The notes beneath the pieces were generated by a model. That model saw only the letters and a program-made list of their open reading frames with translations, searched no databases and had not been told where the DNA came from. Below, piece after piece: positions 1 to 7,718 of a stretch of DNA of 64,000 nucleotides. Source of the stretch: Patulibacter defluvii (lineage in GTDB: Bacteria > Actinomycetota > Thermoleophilia > Solirubrobacterales > Solirubrobacteraceae); NCBI RefSeq assembly GCF_034096925.1, contig NZ_JAWZSQ010000024.1, forward strand, positions 1 through 64,000, given 5' to 3'. How positions within the stretch are numbered: the stretch's first letter is position 1; the number at the start of each line of letters is the position of its first letter. The position numbers and the translations under genes were made by a program.

Positions 1-749
1 GCCGTGGGCGGGCCGCCGCCCGCGGGGCCGGGCGGACGGCGAGCCGTGCGCTCGCTCGCGGGCGGATCCGGGGGGACGTCCGGCCGCGACGAGGGCCGGC
101 GGAGCGTGCGGTCGCGGCGGCGGACGGTCCGCGGGACGGCCGGGCGACCGGCGGCCGGACCGGACGGACCGCCGGGCGCGCCCCCGCGCGATCAGCCGCG
201 AGGGGCGCCGCGCGACGGGGTGATCGGCCGCGCGGTCGGGCGCGCCGGCGGGCGGTGCGGCGGCCGTGGTGGCGGGCGCGGGGCCGGTCGGGCGGCGGGG
301 CTGGCGTGCGCGGCGGTGGTCGTGGTGGCGGGCGCGGGGCCGGTCGGGTGGCGGGGCGGCCGGACGCGGTGGTGGTCGCGACCGCGTGCGGCCGAACGGT
401 CGGCCGCCCGAGCTGCGGGCCGGGCGAACGGCCGCCCCGACGCGCGGCCGGGGCCGCGAACGGGCGCGGCGCCGGACGGCGGCGGGGGCGCACGGCAGGC
501 CGGACGGCCGAGCGGGTGAGCGCGAGGTCGCCGGGACGGCCGCCCGGACGCGGGTGCGGGCGGCCGGTCGGACGGCGGCGGGCGGGGCCGGCGGGGTGGC
601 CGGACGGGGGCGCGGGGCGGCGGTCGGGCGGTCGCTCGATCGGCGGGAAGGAGAACCGCGGGCGGCGACGAAACGGCATCGGGGACGCGCCCCCGCGCGG
701 TCCGCCATCGCCGCCCGCGCACTCCGCCAGCCAAGGACGCCTGAAACCG
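1..749. other. Extremely GC-rich gene-free tract upstream of parA
   Basis: This 749-bp stretch is almost pure G and C and is built from degenerate short words such as GGACGG, CGGCCGG and GGCGGGCG. Open frames exist on both strands, but they encode only Arg/Gly/Pro/Ala-rich low-complexity peptides, as expected from composition alone, and I accept none. The tract ends at the parA ribosome-binding site (AAGGA at 733-737). In segregation loci with ribbon-helix-helix partners the centromere is often a repeat cluster just upstream of parA, so this could be the partition site; that is inference. Confidence 0.5.
265..356. repeat. Two 36-bp direct repeats upstream of parA
   Basis: Positions 265-300 and 321-356 are the same 36-bp sequence with one mismatch (C versus T at the 29th base), offset by 56 bp. 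They are the clearest exact repeat in the GC-rich tract before parA. They may be protein-binding sites for the partition partner, or simple slippage products of a low-complexity region. Confidence 0.6.
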
Positions 750-1541
750 ATGACCCGCGTGATCGCCATCGCCAACCAGAAGGGCGGTGCCGGAAAGAGC
801 ACCGTGACCGTCAACCTGGCCGTCGCGCTCGGTCAGGCCGGTCGCCGGACCCTCGTCGTCGACATCGACCCCCAGTTCGACTCGACCGCGATGTTCGGCC
901 TCTCCCCCGACCAGGCGCCCGGCACGATCGCCGACGTCTTCCTCGGCGAGACCGAGGCCGGCGAGGCGCTCGTCCCCGCCGTGACCGAGAACGTCGACCT
1001 GATCGCGGGCGACGGCCGGATGGCGGACGTCGAGCTGACCCTGGTCTCGCAGGTGCGGCGCGAGGAGTTCCTGGCCGAGGCGCTGCGCGAGACGCTGCCC
1101 GCCTACGACCTGGTGCTGATCGACTGCCCGCCGAACCTCGGCCTGCTGACCGTCAACGGCTTCCTCGCCGCCGACGAAGTGCTGGTGCCGATCTCGATGG
1201 TCGACCGCAACGCCTACAAGGGCGCGGCGACGCTGCTCTCGACCCTCCAGACCCTGCGTCGCCGCCGCGTCAGCGTCGAGACCCTCGGCCTGCTGCGCAA
1301 CAACGTCGACGAGCGCCGCAACACCTACCAGACGCTGAACGAGGCGCTGCCGGCGCTCGACGCCCCGCTGCTCGACGCCCAGATCCCGATGCGCGCCGGC
1401 TTCCACGACGCCACCACCGAGGGCATCCCGCTCGTCGTCCGCAAGCCGGACGGCCGCGCCGCGGAGGCCTTCCGCGAGCTGGCGGCCGAGATCGAGGCGC
1501 GCGGCGCCACCCACACCACGACCCTGGCGGAGGCCGCCTGA
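750..1541 (+). CDS. parA: ParA-family partition ATPase
   Basis: A 263-residue ATPase of the ParA/Soj/MinD class. The deviant Walker A motif KGGAGKST is at residues 11-18 with both signature lysines (K11, K16); DIDPQFDST forms the Walker A' strand and LVLIDCPPNLG the Walker B strand. Such proteins bind DNA nonspecifically when ATP-bound and position DNA or protein cargo through a partner that triggers hydrolysis. The ATG at 750 is chosen because the motif starts directly after it and AAGGA lies at 733-737. The next gene overlaps the stop by one base, so the two are translationally coupled. There is no canonical ParB gene here, so this need not be the main chromosomal Soj. Confidence 0.9.
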   Translation: MTRVIAIANQKGGAGKSTVTVNLAVALGQAGRRTLVVDIDPQFDSTAMFGLSPDQAPGTIADVFLGETEAGEALVPAVTENVDLIAGDGRMADVELTLVSQVRREEFLAEALRETLPAYDLVLIDCPPNLGLLTVNGFLAADEVLVPISMVDRNAYKGAATLLSTLQTLRRRRVSVETLGLLRNNVDERRNTYQTLNEALPALDAPLLDAQIPMRAGFHDATTEGIPLVVRKPDGRAAEAFRELAAEIEARGATHTTTLAEAA

Positions 1542-2368
1542 TGGCTCGACTGAAGCTCTCCCCCAGCGGCCTGCGAAGCCCGCTGGACCTGACCGTTCCG
1601 ACCGAGGAGGAGCCGTCGGCCCCCGTCGCCCTGGCGCCGGCGCCCACGCTGGCCCCGGTCCCGGACGCGCCGGTCGCGGACGCCCCGGCGGTCGACGCAG
1701 CGTCGGCTCCGCGGCCCGTGGCCGCGGTCGCGGCTGACGCCGAGGCGCCGGTGGCGCCGGCCGCCCCGGCCGCCGCCGCCGCCGTCGCGGCCGCCCCGAC
1801 CGAGACGGAGGCCGAGACCGAGGCACCGGCTGAGGTCGAGGCCGAGGTCAAGACCGAGGCCGCCGCCGAGACCCCCGCCCCGGCCACCGCCGACGACGAC
1901 CGTCCGGCCTGGACCGCGGGCCTGGACGCGGCCGCGCTGCGTCCCGACCGCCTGCTCGGCCGGCCGAAGCAGACGGCGCTGATCCTCGATCGCGAGCTGT
2001 CGGCCCGCGCCGACGCCCTGGTGGCCGCGACCGGCCCGCGGGTGACCTTCGCGGCGCTGGTGACGGCGGTGCTGCACTTCCACCTGCCGGCCGACGGCGA
2101 CGCCGCCGCCCGCGCGATCGGCGGCTACCGCCGTCGCCGGCTGGAGGCGCTCGACCACCCGTGGGAGGAGCGCAACGCCCGCGTGCCCGAGGCCCTGCGT
2201 CGCGAGCTGGACGACGTCGTCGCCGGCGCCACCGGGATCGTCGCCTCGGTCCGCCGCTCGACGCTGGTCAACGCGCTGCTCGACGCCCACCTGCCCGAGG
2301 ACGCCGACGACGCGGCCCGGCTGGTGACGCGGATGGAGATGGTCCGCGGCGGCGCCTTCCTCGACTGA
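1541..2368 (+). CDS. ParA partner with two tandem ribbon-helix-helix-like domains
   Basis: 275 residues, starting at an ATG that shares its A with the parA stop codon. Residues about 22-120 are an Ala/Pro/Glu/Thr-rich, probably disordered segment. Residues about 143-185 and 211-255 look like two copies of one module: a short strand, a helix, then a helix ending in a matching motif (LVTAVLHFHLP and LVNALLDAHLP), each followed by an acidic ADGDAA/DADDAA stretch. This fits ribbon-helix-helix folds fused into one chain. I infer a site-specific DNA-binding adaptor that recruits ParA, like small RHH centromere-binding proteins of plasmids. It lacks the ParB CTPase and HTH motifs. Product assignment is from context and fold pattern only. 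Confidence 0.6.
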   Translation: MARLKLSPSGLRSPLDLTVPTEEEPSAPVALAPAPTLAPVPDAPVADAPAVDAASAPRPVAAVAADAEAPVAPAAPAAAAAVAAAPTETEAETEAPAEVEAEVKTEAAAETPAPATADDDRPAWTAGLDAAALRPDRLLGRPKQTALILDRELSARADALVAATGPRVTFAALVTAVLHFHLPADGDAAARAIGGYRRRRLEALDHPWEERNARVPEALRRELDDVVAGATGIVASVRRSTLVNALLDAHLPEDADDAARLVTRMEMVRGGAFLD

Positions 2369-2383
2369 CCGTCGGTCCCCCAC

Positions 2384-2435
2384 CGATCCCCCGCGCGCGC
2401 CGCCGGTCCTCCGGCGGCGCGTTCGCGTTGCGGGG
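2384..2435. repeat. 52-bp direct repeat, left copy (contains terminator)
   Basis: Identical over all 52 bases to 4091-4142, an offset of 1707 bp. It lies 16 bp after the parA-partner stop codon and contains the terminator hairpin. The two copies bracket the secreted-protein gene at 2507-4057. Confidence 0.95.
2397..2420 (+). terminator. Hairpin terminator after the parA operon
   Basis: A 10-bp perfect stem (GCGCCGCCGG / CCGGCGGCGC) with a TCCT loop, followed by a moderately T-containing stretch. It is inside the duplicated 52-bp element; the second copy forms the same hairpin at 4104-4127. Confidence 0.7.
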
Positions 2436-2506
2436 CCCGGCGAACATCCGTCCACGCTGCCCGGCATCGCTCGCTCGTCGCGGATCGCGAGGCCGACCGG
2501 GAATCC

Positions 2507-4057
2507 ATGCGTGTCCAACCACCGTCCTTCCTTCTCGCCGCTCTGCTCCGTCGGTTGCTGACCGTCGTGCTGGCCCTGACGACGGCGGCCGTCCTGGCGG
2601 TGCCGGCCTCGGCGCAGGACGACGGGCGAGTCGGGACGATCGCGGGAACGGTCCGCGATCCAGCGGGTGCCGCGGTAACGGGCGTCGAGGTGCGGATCTT
2701 CCGCGCTGGCCACCTCTACCAGGACCCCTATCCCGCTCCAGAGGACCTCGTGGCCCTCCAGACGACGACCACGCACGGCGACGGGAAGTTCCGCTTCGAC
2801 GACCTCGCCGTCGACAGCTCGCAGGGCTACTGGCTGCACGTCCGGCGGGCGGGGTACGAGTCCGCGTTCCACTGGATGCGCTGGACCAACGTCCACAACA
2901 ACATCGCCGAACTGCGCCCGGACTGGGACGGGCCGGCCTTCGACCATCAGGTCGAGATCCGCCCCCTTGACGTCCTGCTGCGCGGTCGGGTAGCCGACCC
3001 GACCGGCCGCGGGCTGGAGGGGGTCGCCGTCGACGTCGCCGAGAGCAACTTCTGGCAGCCTACGGACCTCCGGATCGCGACCACCACCGGCGCGGACGGC
3101 CGTTACGCACTGCGCCTGCCCCGTGGCATCTACGTGATGCGAGCCAGCCGCCACGACCTGGTCACGGCGTGGAGCGGTGCCGGAGGCCTGCCCTACCGGG
3201 CACCTTCGCGGTGGGACGCCTTCCAGGAGCACGGATACCTCGATCTGCGGGCTGGCGGCAACACGGACGCGGACTTCCAGATGGCGACTCGCCCCCGCCG
3301 CAGCTGCTGGGGCCGCGGTCTCCCGCATGACGGCCACAAGACGATGTCGTGGATGATCGGCCTCGAGGACCAGCCCGAGCCGCGCTTCCCGCCGCGGCCC
3401 GAGGACCGGTGCGATCCGCCGCTCGCTCCGGACGACGTCGTCCCTGCGAACGAGGGGCCGTTCCTCGTCGGTGACCAGCACATGAACATGTTCGAGGCCG
3501 ACTTCGCGACGTCGCTGCCGGGTGCGCTCGTGACCCCGATGGTCCGCGCGGGCCTGACACCGGAGGAGAAGCGCGCACAGGCCGACCAGCAAGCGCTGGC
3601 CGCGATGCTCGGCGGCTGGTTGCAGGTTGGTGGACCACTGTTGGCGCTAGTGCCGACGCCCGCTCCGCCCCCCACGCGCCCAGGGAGCGCGCCGGCTCCC
3701 GAACGGCCTTCCCTCGCTGCCCCGGCCACCGCACCCACGATCGGCGGTCCGAGGACGGCCACGGTCCGGTCTGGGCGGCTCCGGCTCCGGACCCGCTGCG
3801 CGACCGCGACCTGCTCGGGGACCATCCGCCTGGTGGCCGCGCGGACCACCGGTCCGCGGGCGCGGCGGGGCGGGGCTCCTGTCACGGTCGCCCGCGGCGT
3901 CCTCTCGTCCAAGGCCACCGAGCTCTGGCTGCGCCTCACCCGGACGGGCGCGACGCTGCTTCGGCGGCGGCCGGGCCTGCCGGTCGCGGTCATCTGGACC
4001 AGCGGCCGCGGCGGAACCGGACCGTTGGTTCTCCGAACGATCCGCTTGCGTGGCTGA
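2507..4057 (+). CDS. Secreted protein with two carboxypeptidase-regulatory-like domains
   Basis: 516 residues. Residues 1-36 form a Sec-type signal peptide (positively charged start, hydrophobic core, PASA before Q37). Two beta-sandwich modules of the carboxypeptidase regulatory-like/CnaB type follow, recognisable by GTIAGTVRDPAG near residue 43 and LLRGRVADPTGRGLEG near 150, each with an internal D/A-D-G-x-Y/F turn. A Pro-rich linker around residue 385 leads to a basic beta-rich C-terminal domain containing TRCATATC. Function unknown; an exported or surface-attached adhesive or carbohydrate-contacting protein is plausible. It uses more AT-containing codons than its neighbours and sits between two copies of one terminator, suggesting later insertion. 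Confidence 0.75.
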   Translation: MRVQPPSFLLAALLRRLLTVVLALTTAAVLAVPASAQDDGRVGTIAGTVRDPAGAAVTGVEVRIFRAGHLYQDPYPAPEDLVALQTTTTHGDGKFRFDDLAVDSSQGYWLHVRRAGYESAFHWMRWTNVHNNIAELRPDWDGPAFDHQVEIRPLDVLLRGRVADPTGRGLEGVAVDVAESNFWQPTDLRIATTTGADGRYALRLPRGIYVMRASRHDLVTAWSGAGGLPYRAPSRWDAFQEHGYLDLRAGGNTDADFQMATRPRRSCWGRGLPHDGHKTMSWMIGLEDQPEPRFPPRPEDRCDPPLAPDDVVPANEGPFLVGDQHMNMFEADFATSLPGALVTPMVRAGLTPEEKRAQADQQALAAMLGGWLQVGGPLLALVPTPAPPPTRPGSAPAPERPSLAAPATAPTIGGPRTATVRSGRLRLRTRCATATCSGTIRLVAARTTGPRARRGGAPVTVARGVLSSKATELWLRLTRTGATLLRRRPGLPVAVIWTSGRGGTGPLVLRTIRLRG

Positions 4058-4090
4058 CTGATCGACCGGCCCGCCGTCTTCGCCGACGAG

Positions 4091-4142
4091 CGATCCCCCG
4101 CGCGCGCCGCCGGTCCTCCGGCGGCGCGTTCGCGTTGCGGGG
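4091..4142. repeat. 52-bp direct repeat, right copy (contains terminator)
   Basis: Second copy of the element at 2384-2435. Its right edge is 2 bp from the stop codon of the convergent gene at 4145, so here the hairpin (4104-4127) can terminate transcription arriving from the right as well as from the secreted-protein gene. Confidence 0.95.
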
Positions 4143-4144
4143 GC

Positions 4145-4405
4145 TCAGCCGGAGCCGTCGGCCGCCCGCGGCGGCAGCCGGTCGAGGACCTGCAGCAGGG
4201 CCTCGGTCTGCGAACGACCGATGTCCCGCAGGTCAGCGATCTCGGCCACCATCGCGTTCGTCCCCCGTTCCATCCGCAGGGTCATCTCGCGGATGAACTC
4301 GCGGGTGTCGTCGAACATGGCGGCGTGACGCTCGGCGGCCTCGCGCGAGAGACGCACGTCCTCGTCGATCCGGTCCAGGGCCTCGCGGAGGGTGCGGCTT
4401 CTCAT
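4145..4405 (-). CDS. Small coiled-coil protein of unknown function
   Basis: 86 residues from the ATG at 4405; a TTG at 4441 would add 12 residues but has no better ribosome-binding site. The sequence is strongly helical and charged, with heptad-like spacing through LREALDRIDEDVRLSREAAERH and MTLRMERGTNAMVAEIADL, so a coiled coil is likely. There is no signal peptide or membrane span. I do not recognise a family. It converges on the parA region and shares the duplicated terminator, and its upstream region is divergent to the AHSA1/ArsR pair. Confidence 0.55.
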   Translation of the reverse strand: MRSRTLREALDRIDEDVRLSREAAERHAAMFDDTREFIREMTLRMERGTNAMVAEIADLRDIGRSQTEALLQVLDRLPPRAADGSG

Positions 4406-4502
4406 GCGATCCAGTGTTCCGCCGAAGCCGTCACGGAACAAGAAGTCGACCGATCCAACTCGGGGCCGTCTTCGTGACGAAATCGCACCGCGGCCCGCGA
4501 CC

Positions 4503-4553
4503 TGTAACCACAGGGTTGCATTTCATCCCACGACATGTAACCCTGCGGCTACA
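4503..4553. promoter_or_regulatory. Two operator-like palindromes 33 bp apart
   Basis: Two 18-bp imperfect palindromes, TGTAACC-N4-GGTTGCA (4503-4520) and TGTAACC-N4-GGCTACA (4536-4553), have centres 33 bp apart, close to three helical turns. They end 26 bp before the start of the AHSA1/ArsR operon, so the encoded ArsR protein is the natural candidate ligand for autoregulation. Confidence 0.6.
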
Positions 4554-4579
4554 CATCGACCTCCACCAGGGAGACCACC

Positions 4580-5035
4580 GTGAGCACCGACCAGATCGAA
4601 CGCGACGTCCTGATCGCCGCCCCGCCCGAGCGCGTCTGGGCGCTCCTGACCGAGGCCGAGCACCTCGGCCGCTGGTTCGGCGACGCCGGCGCCGAGATCG
4701 ACCTGCGGCCCGGCGGCCGGCTGACCCTGCGCTGGCAGGAGCACGGCAGCGTCGCCGGCGAGGTCGTGGCCGTCGAGCCCCACCGGCGGTTCGTCTTCCG
4801 CTGGGCCCCCTACCGCGACCCGGGCGGCGTCGAGCCGGTCGAGGGCAACTCGACCCTGATCACCTTCACCCTCGCCGCCGAGGGCGACGGCACCCGCGTG
4901 CGCGTGCTCGAGAGCGGCTTCGACGCCCTCGACTGCAGCCCCGAGCAGCGACTGGAGAACCTGCGCGGCAACACCGAGGGCTGGCAGCTCGAGCTCGGCG
5001 AGCTGGTCGCCCACGCCGAGCGGGTCGCGGTCTGA
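4580..5035 (+). CDS. SRPBCC (AHSA1-like) domain protein
   Basis: 151 residues from a GTG preceded by AGGGAG. The sequence has the START/Bet v1-like fold signature of the AHSA1 group: ERDVLIAAPPERVWALLTEAEHLGRWFG at the start, a central strand-rich GRLTLRWQEHGSVAGEVVAVEP, a WAPYRDP turn, and the C-terminal helix GNTEGWQLELGELVAHAE. These proteins form a hydrophobic cavity and usually bind small ligands; here the ligand is unknown. It is followed after 8 bp by an ArsR regulator. AHSA1-ArsR pairs are common in actinobacteria, usually autoregulated as one operon. Confidence 0.85.
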   Translation: MSTDQIERDVLIAAPPERVWALLTEAEHLGRWFGDAGAEIDLRPGGRLTLRWQEHGSVAGEVVAVEPHRRFVFRWAPYRDPGGVEPVEGNSTLITFTLAAEGDGTRVRVLESGFDALDCSPEQRLENLRGNTEGWQLELGELVAHAERVAV

Positions 5036-5043
5036 GCGTCCCG

Positions 5044-5373
5044 ATGGCGACCGCCGGCCCCGAGGTCTTCGCCGCCCTCGCCGACCCGACGCGCTGGCGC
5101 GTGCTCGAGCTGCTCGGCGAGCGCGGCGCGGCCTCGGCCACCGCGCTCGCCGGCCAGCTGCCGGTCAGCCGGGTGGCGATCGTCAAGCACCTGGCCGTGC
5201 TCGAACGGGCCGCGCTGGTCGAGAACCACCGCCACGGACGCGAGGTCCGCTACCGCGCCCGTCCCGAGCGGCTGCGCGAGACGGCCGACGCGATGGCCGC
5301 GATCGCCGCCGGCTGGGACGCGCGGCTGGCCGCCCTCAAGCGGCTGGCCGAGGAGGGGCCGGCCTCGGGGTGA
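5044..5373 (+). CDS. ArsR-family transcriptional regulator
   Basis: 109 residues with a complete winged helix-turn-helix: ALADPTRWRVLELLGE opens the fold, LPVSRVAIVKHLAVLERAAL is the recognition region, and HGREVRYRARPERL is the wing. There are no cysteine clusters for metal sensing, so this belongs to the non-metal branch typically paired with AHSA1 proteins. It starts 8 bp after the AHSA1 gene. Binding to the tandem palindromes at 4503-4553 is the likely autoregulatory mechanism. A double inverted repeat that begins in its stop codon can serve as the terminator. Confidence 0.88.
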   Translation: MATAGPEVFAALADPTRWRVLELLGERGAASATALAGQLPVSRVAIVKHLAVLERAALVENHRHGREVRYRARPERLRETADAMAAIAAGWDARLAALKRLAEEGPASG

Positions 5374-5474
5374 ACGTCGCACGCCGCCGCCCGCTCCGGG
5401 CACCGTGCGACGGTTGCCACGCCGGCGGTGGCGAACGTCGCACAGGCGAGCCGGGCGGCCCGCCGTGCGACGTT
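5373..5474. repeat. Double inverted repeat (AACGTCGCAC family) between convergent genes
   Basis: Two consecutive inverted repeats, 5373-5382 with 5405-5415 and 5434-5443 with 5465-5474, with arms AACGTCGCAC and GTGCGACGTT (one extra G in the first right arm). They fill the gap between the convergent ArsR and crotonase genes and may act as a bidirectional terminator. The same arm sequence recurs at 13573, 34018 and 41045. Confidence 0.75.
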
Positions 5475-5492
5475 CACCCTCTCCCCTTCCCC

Positions 5493-6293
5493 CTACTGCC
5501 CCTTCCACTGCGGCTCGCGCTTGTCGAAGAAGGCGCGCACGCCCTCCTGGATGTCCTCGGTCGAGAAGGCCAGCGCCAGCTGACCGCGGAGGAAGTCGAG
5601 CGCGTCGTCGAGCGGCATGTCGGTCTGGCGGCTGATCGCGTCCTTGCCCATCCGCATCAGCAGCGGCGAGCTGACGGCCAGCTTGCGGGCCCAGGCGTCG
5701 ACCGCGGCGTCGAGCTCGGCCGCCGGCACGACCTTGTTGACGATCCCGATCCGCTCGGCCTCGGCGGCGCTGACCCGCTCGCCCAGCAGCAGCAGCTCGG
5801 TCGCCTTCTTGCGCCCGACGTTGCGGTAGATCAGCGCCATGATCATGAACGGGAAGACCCCGACGTTGATCTCGGGCGTGCCGAACTGGACGTCCTCGTG
5901 GGTGACGATCAGGTCGCAGGCCAGGGCCAGGCCCAGCGCACCGGCCAGCACGTGGCCGTTGGCGCGGCAGATCGTCGGCTTGCCGAGGTCGGCGATCAGT
6001 CGGAAGAGCCGCGGGAAGCGGTCGATCGCCCCGTACTTCCGGACCAGCGGGACCTCAGCCGCGAAGCCGGCCAGGTTGCCGCCGGCCGAGAAGACCTTCT
6101 CGTGGGTCGAGGTCAGCACCACGCAGCGGATCGCGTCGTCGTCGCGGGCCCGCTCGAAGGCGGCGATCAGGGCGTCGAGCAGTTCGTCGGAGAGGGCGTT
6201 GCGCGTCTCGGGCTGGTCGAGGGCGATGGTCGCGACGCCGTCGGCCGCCGCGTAGGCGACGGGGGCGTCGGGGGTCGGCTGCTCGTCGGGCAC
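5493..6293 (-). CDS. Enoyl-CoA hydratase/isomerase (crotonase) family protein
   Basis: 266 residues from the GTG at 6293, preceded by a strong GAGGAG. The crotonase fold is clear: FSAGGNLAGF is the first oxyanion-hole segment and CRANGHVLAGALGLALACDL the second. The position of the first catalytic Glu of rat hydratase (E144) is Gly121, while the second (E164, in FGTPEINVG) is kept as E141. It may therefore be an isomerase or handle an unusual substrate rather than being a simple hydratase. It diverges from the acyl-CoA dehydrogenase pair, consistent with a joint role in beta-oxidation of an acyl or branched-chain substrate. Confidence 0.85.
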   Translation of the reverse strand: MPDEQPTPDAPVAYAAADGVATIALDQPETRNALSDELLDALIAAFERARDDDAIRCVVLTSTHEKVFSAGGNLAGFAAEVPLVRKYGAIDRFPRLFRLIADLGKPTICRANGHVLAGALGLALACDLIVTHEDVQFGTPEINVGVFPFMIMALIYRNVGRKKATELLLLGERVSAAEAERIGIVNKVVPAAELDAAVDAWARKLAVSSPLLMRMGKDAISRQTDMPLDDALDFLRGQLALAFSTEDIQEGVRAFFDKREPQWKGQ

Positions 6294-6461
6294 GGGATCT
6301 CCTCGTTCGCGGGACGCGGCGACGGGCGCGACGCGCGCCGCCGCCGGCGATCCTGCCGCACCGGGCGCCGCGACGCTTGGCGATCGCCCCCGTCCACCCC
6401 CGCCGGAGGTCGCGATTCCCCACAACGGCGGGACCGTCGCCACTCGATCCCGGGAAGTGAG

Positions 6462-6479
6462 AAGTAGCACGTGCTACTT
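6462..6479. promoter_or_regulatory. Perfect 18-bp palindrome upstream of acyl-CoA dehydrogenase
   Basis: AAGTAGCACGTGCTACTT is a perfect palindrome, relatively AT-rich, 52 bp before the first acyl-CoA dehydrogenase start and 168 bp from the divergent crotonase start. It looks like a dimeric-regulator operator (TetR type is common for fatty-acid genes); no cognate regulator is adjacent. Confidence 0.65.
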
Positions 6480-6531
6480 TGCCGCCGTGGCCCGCTCCCG
6501 CGGCCACCGAGCGCGCCCGAGGAGACCCCGC

Positions 6532-7716
<1,185 letters not shown>

Positions 7717-7718
7717 GC

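Noticed and set aside
4..1826. Long open frames in the GC-rich left end, on both strands, including one antisense to parA
   Set aside because: They encode low-complexity Arg/Gly/Pro/Ala strings with no family features, no ribosome-binding site, and overlap parA or each other.
2384..4142. The 52-bp repeats as transposon target-site duplications or phage att sites
   Set aside because: 52 bp is too long for a target-site duplication, there is no transposase or integrase, and the repeat is a functional terminator; duplication of the terminator is the simpler description.
4406..4441. A TTG start at 4441 for the coiled-coil protein
   Set aside because: No ribosome-binding site is seen and the extra 12 residues do not extend the coiled coil; the ATG at 4405 was used.
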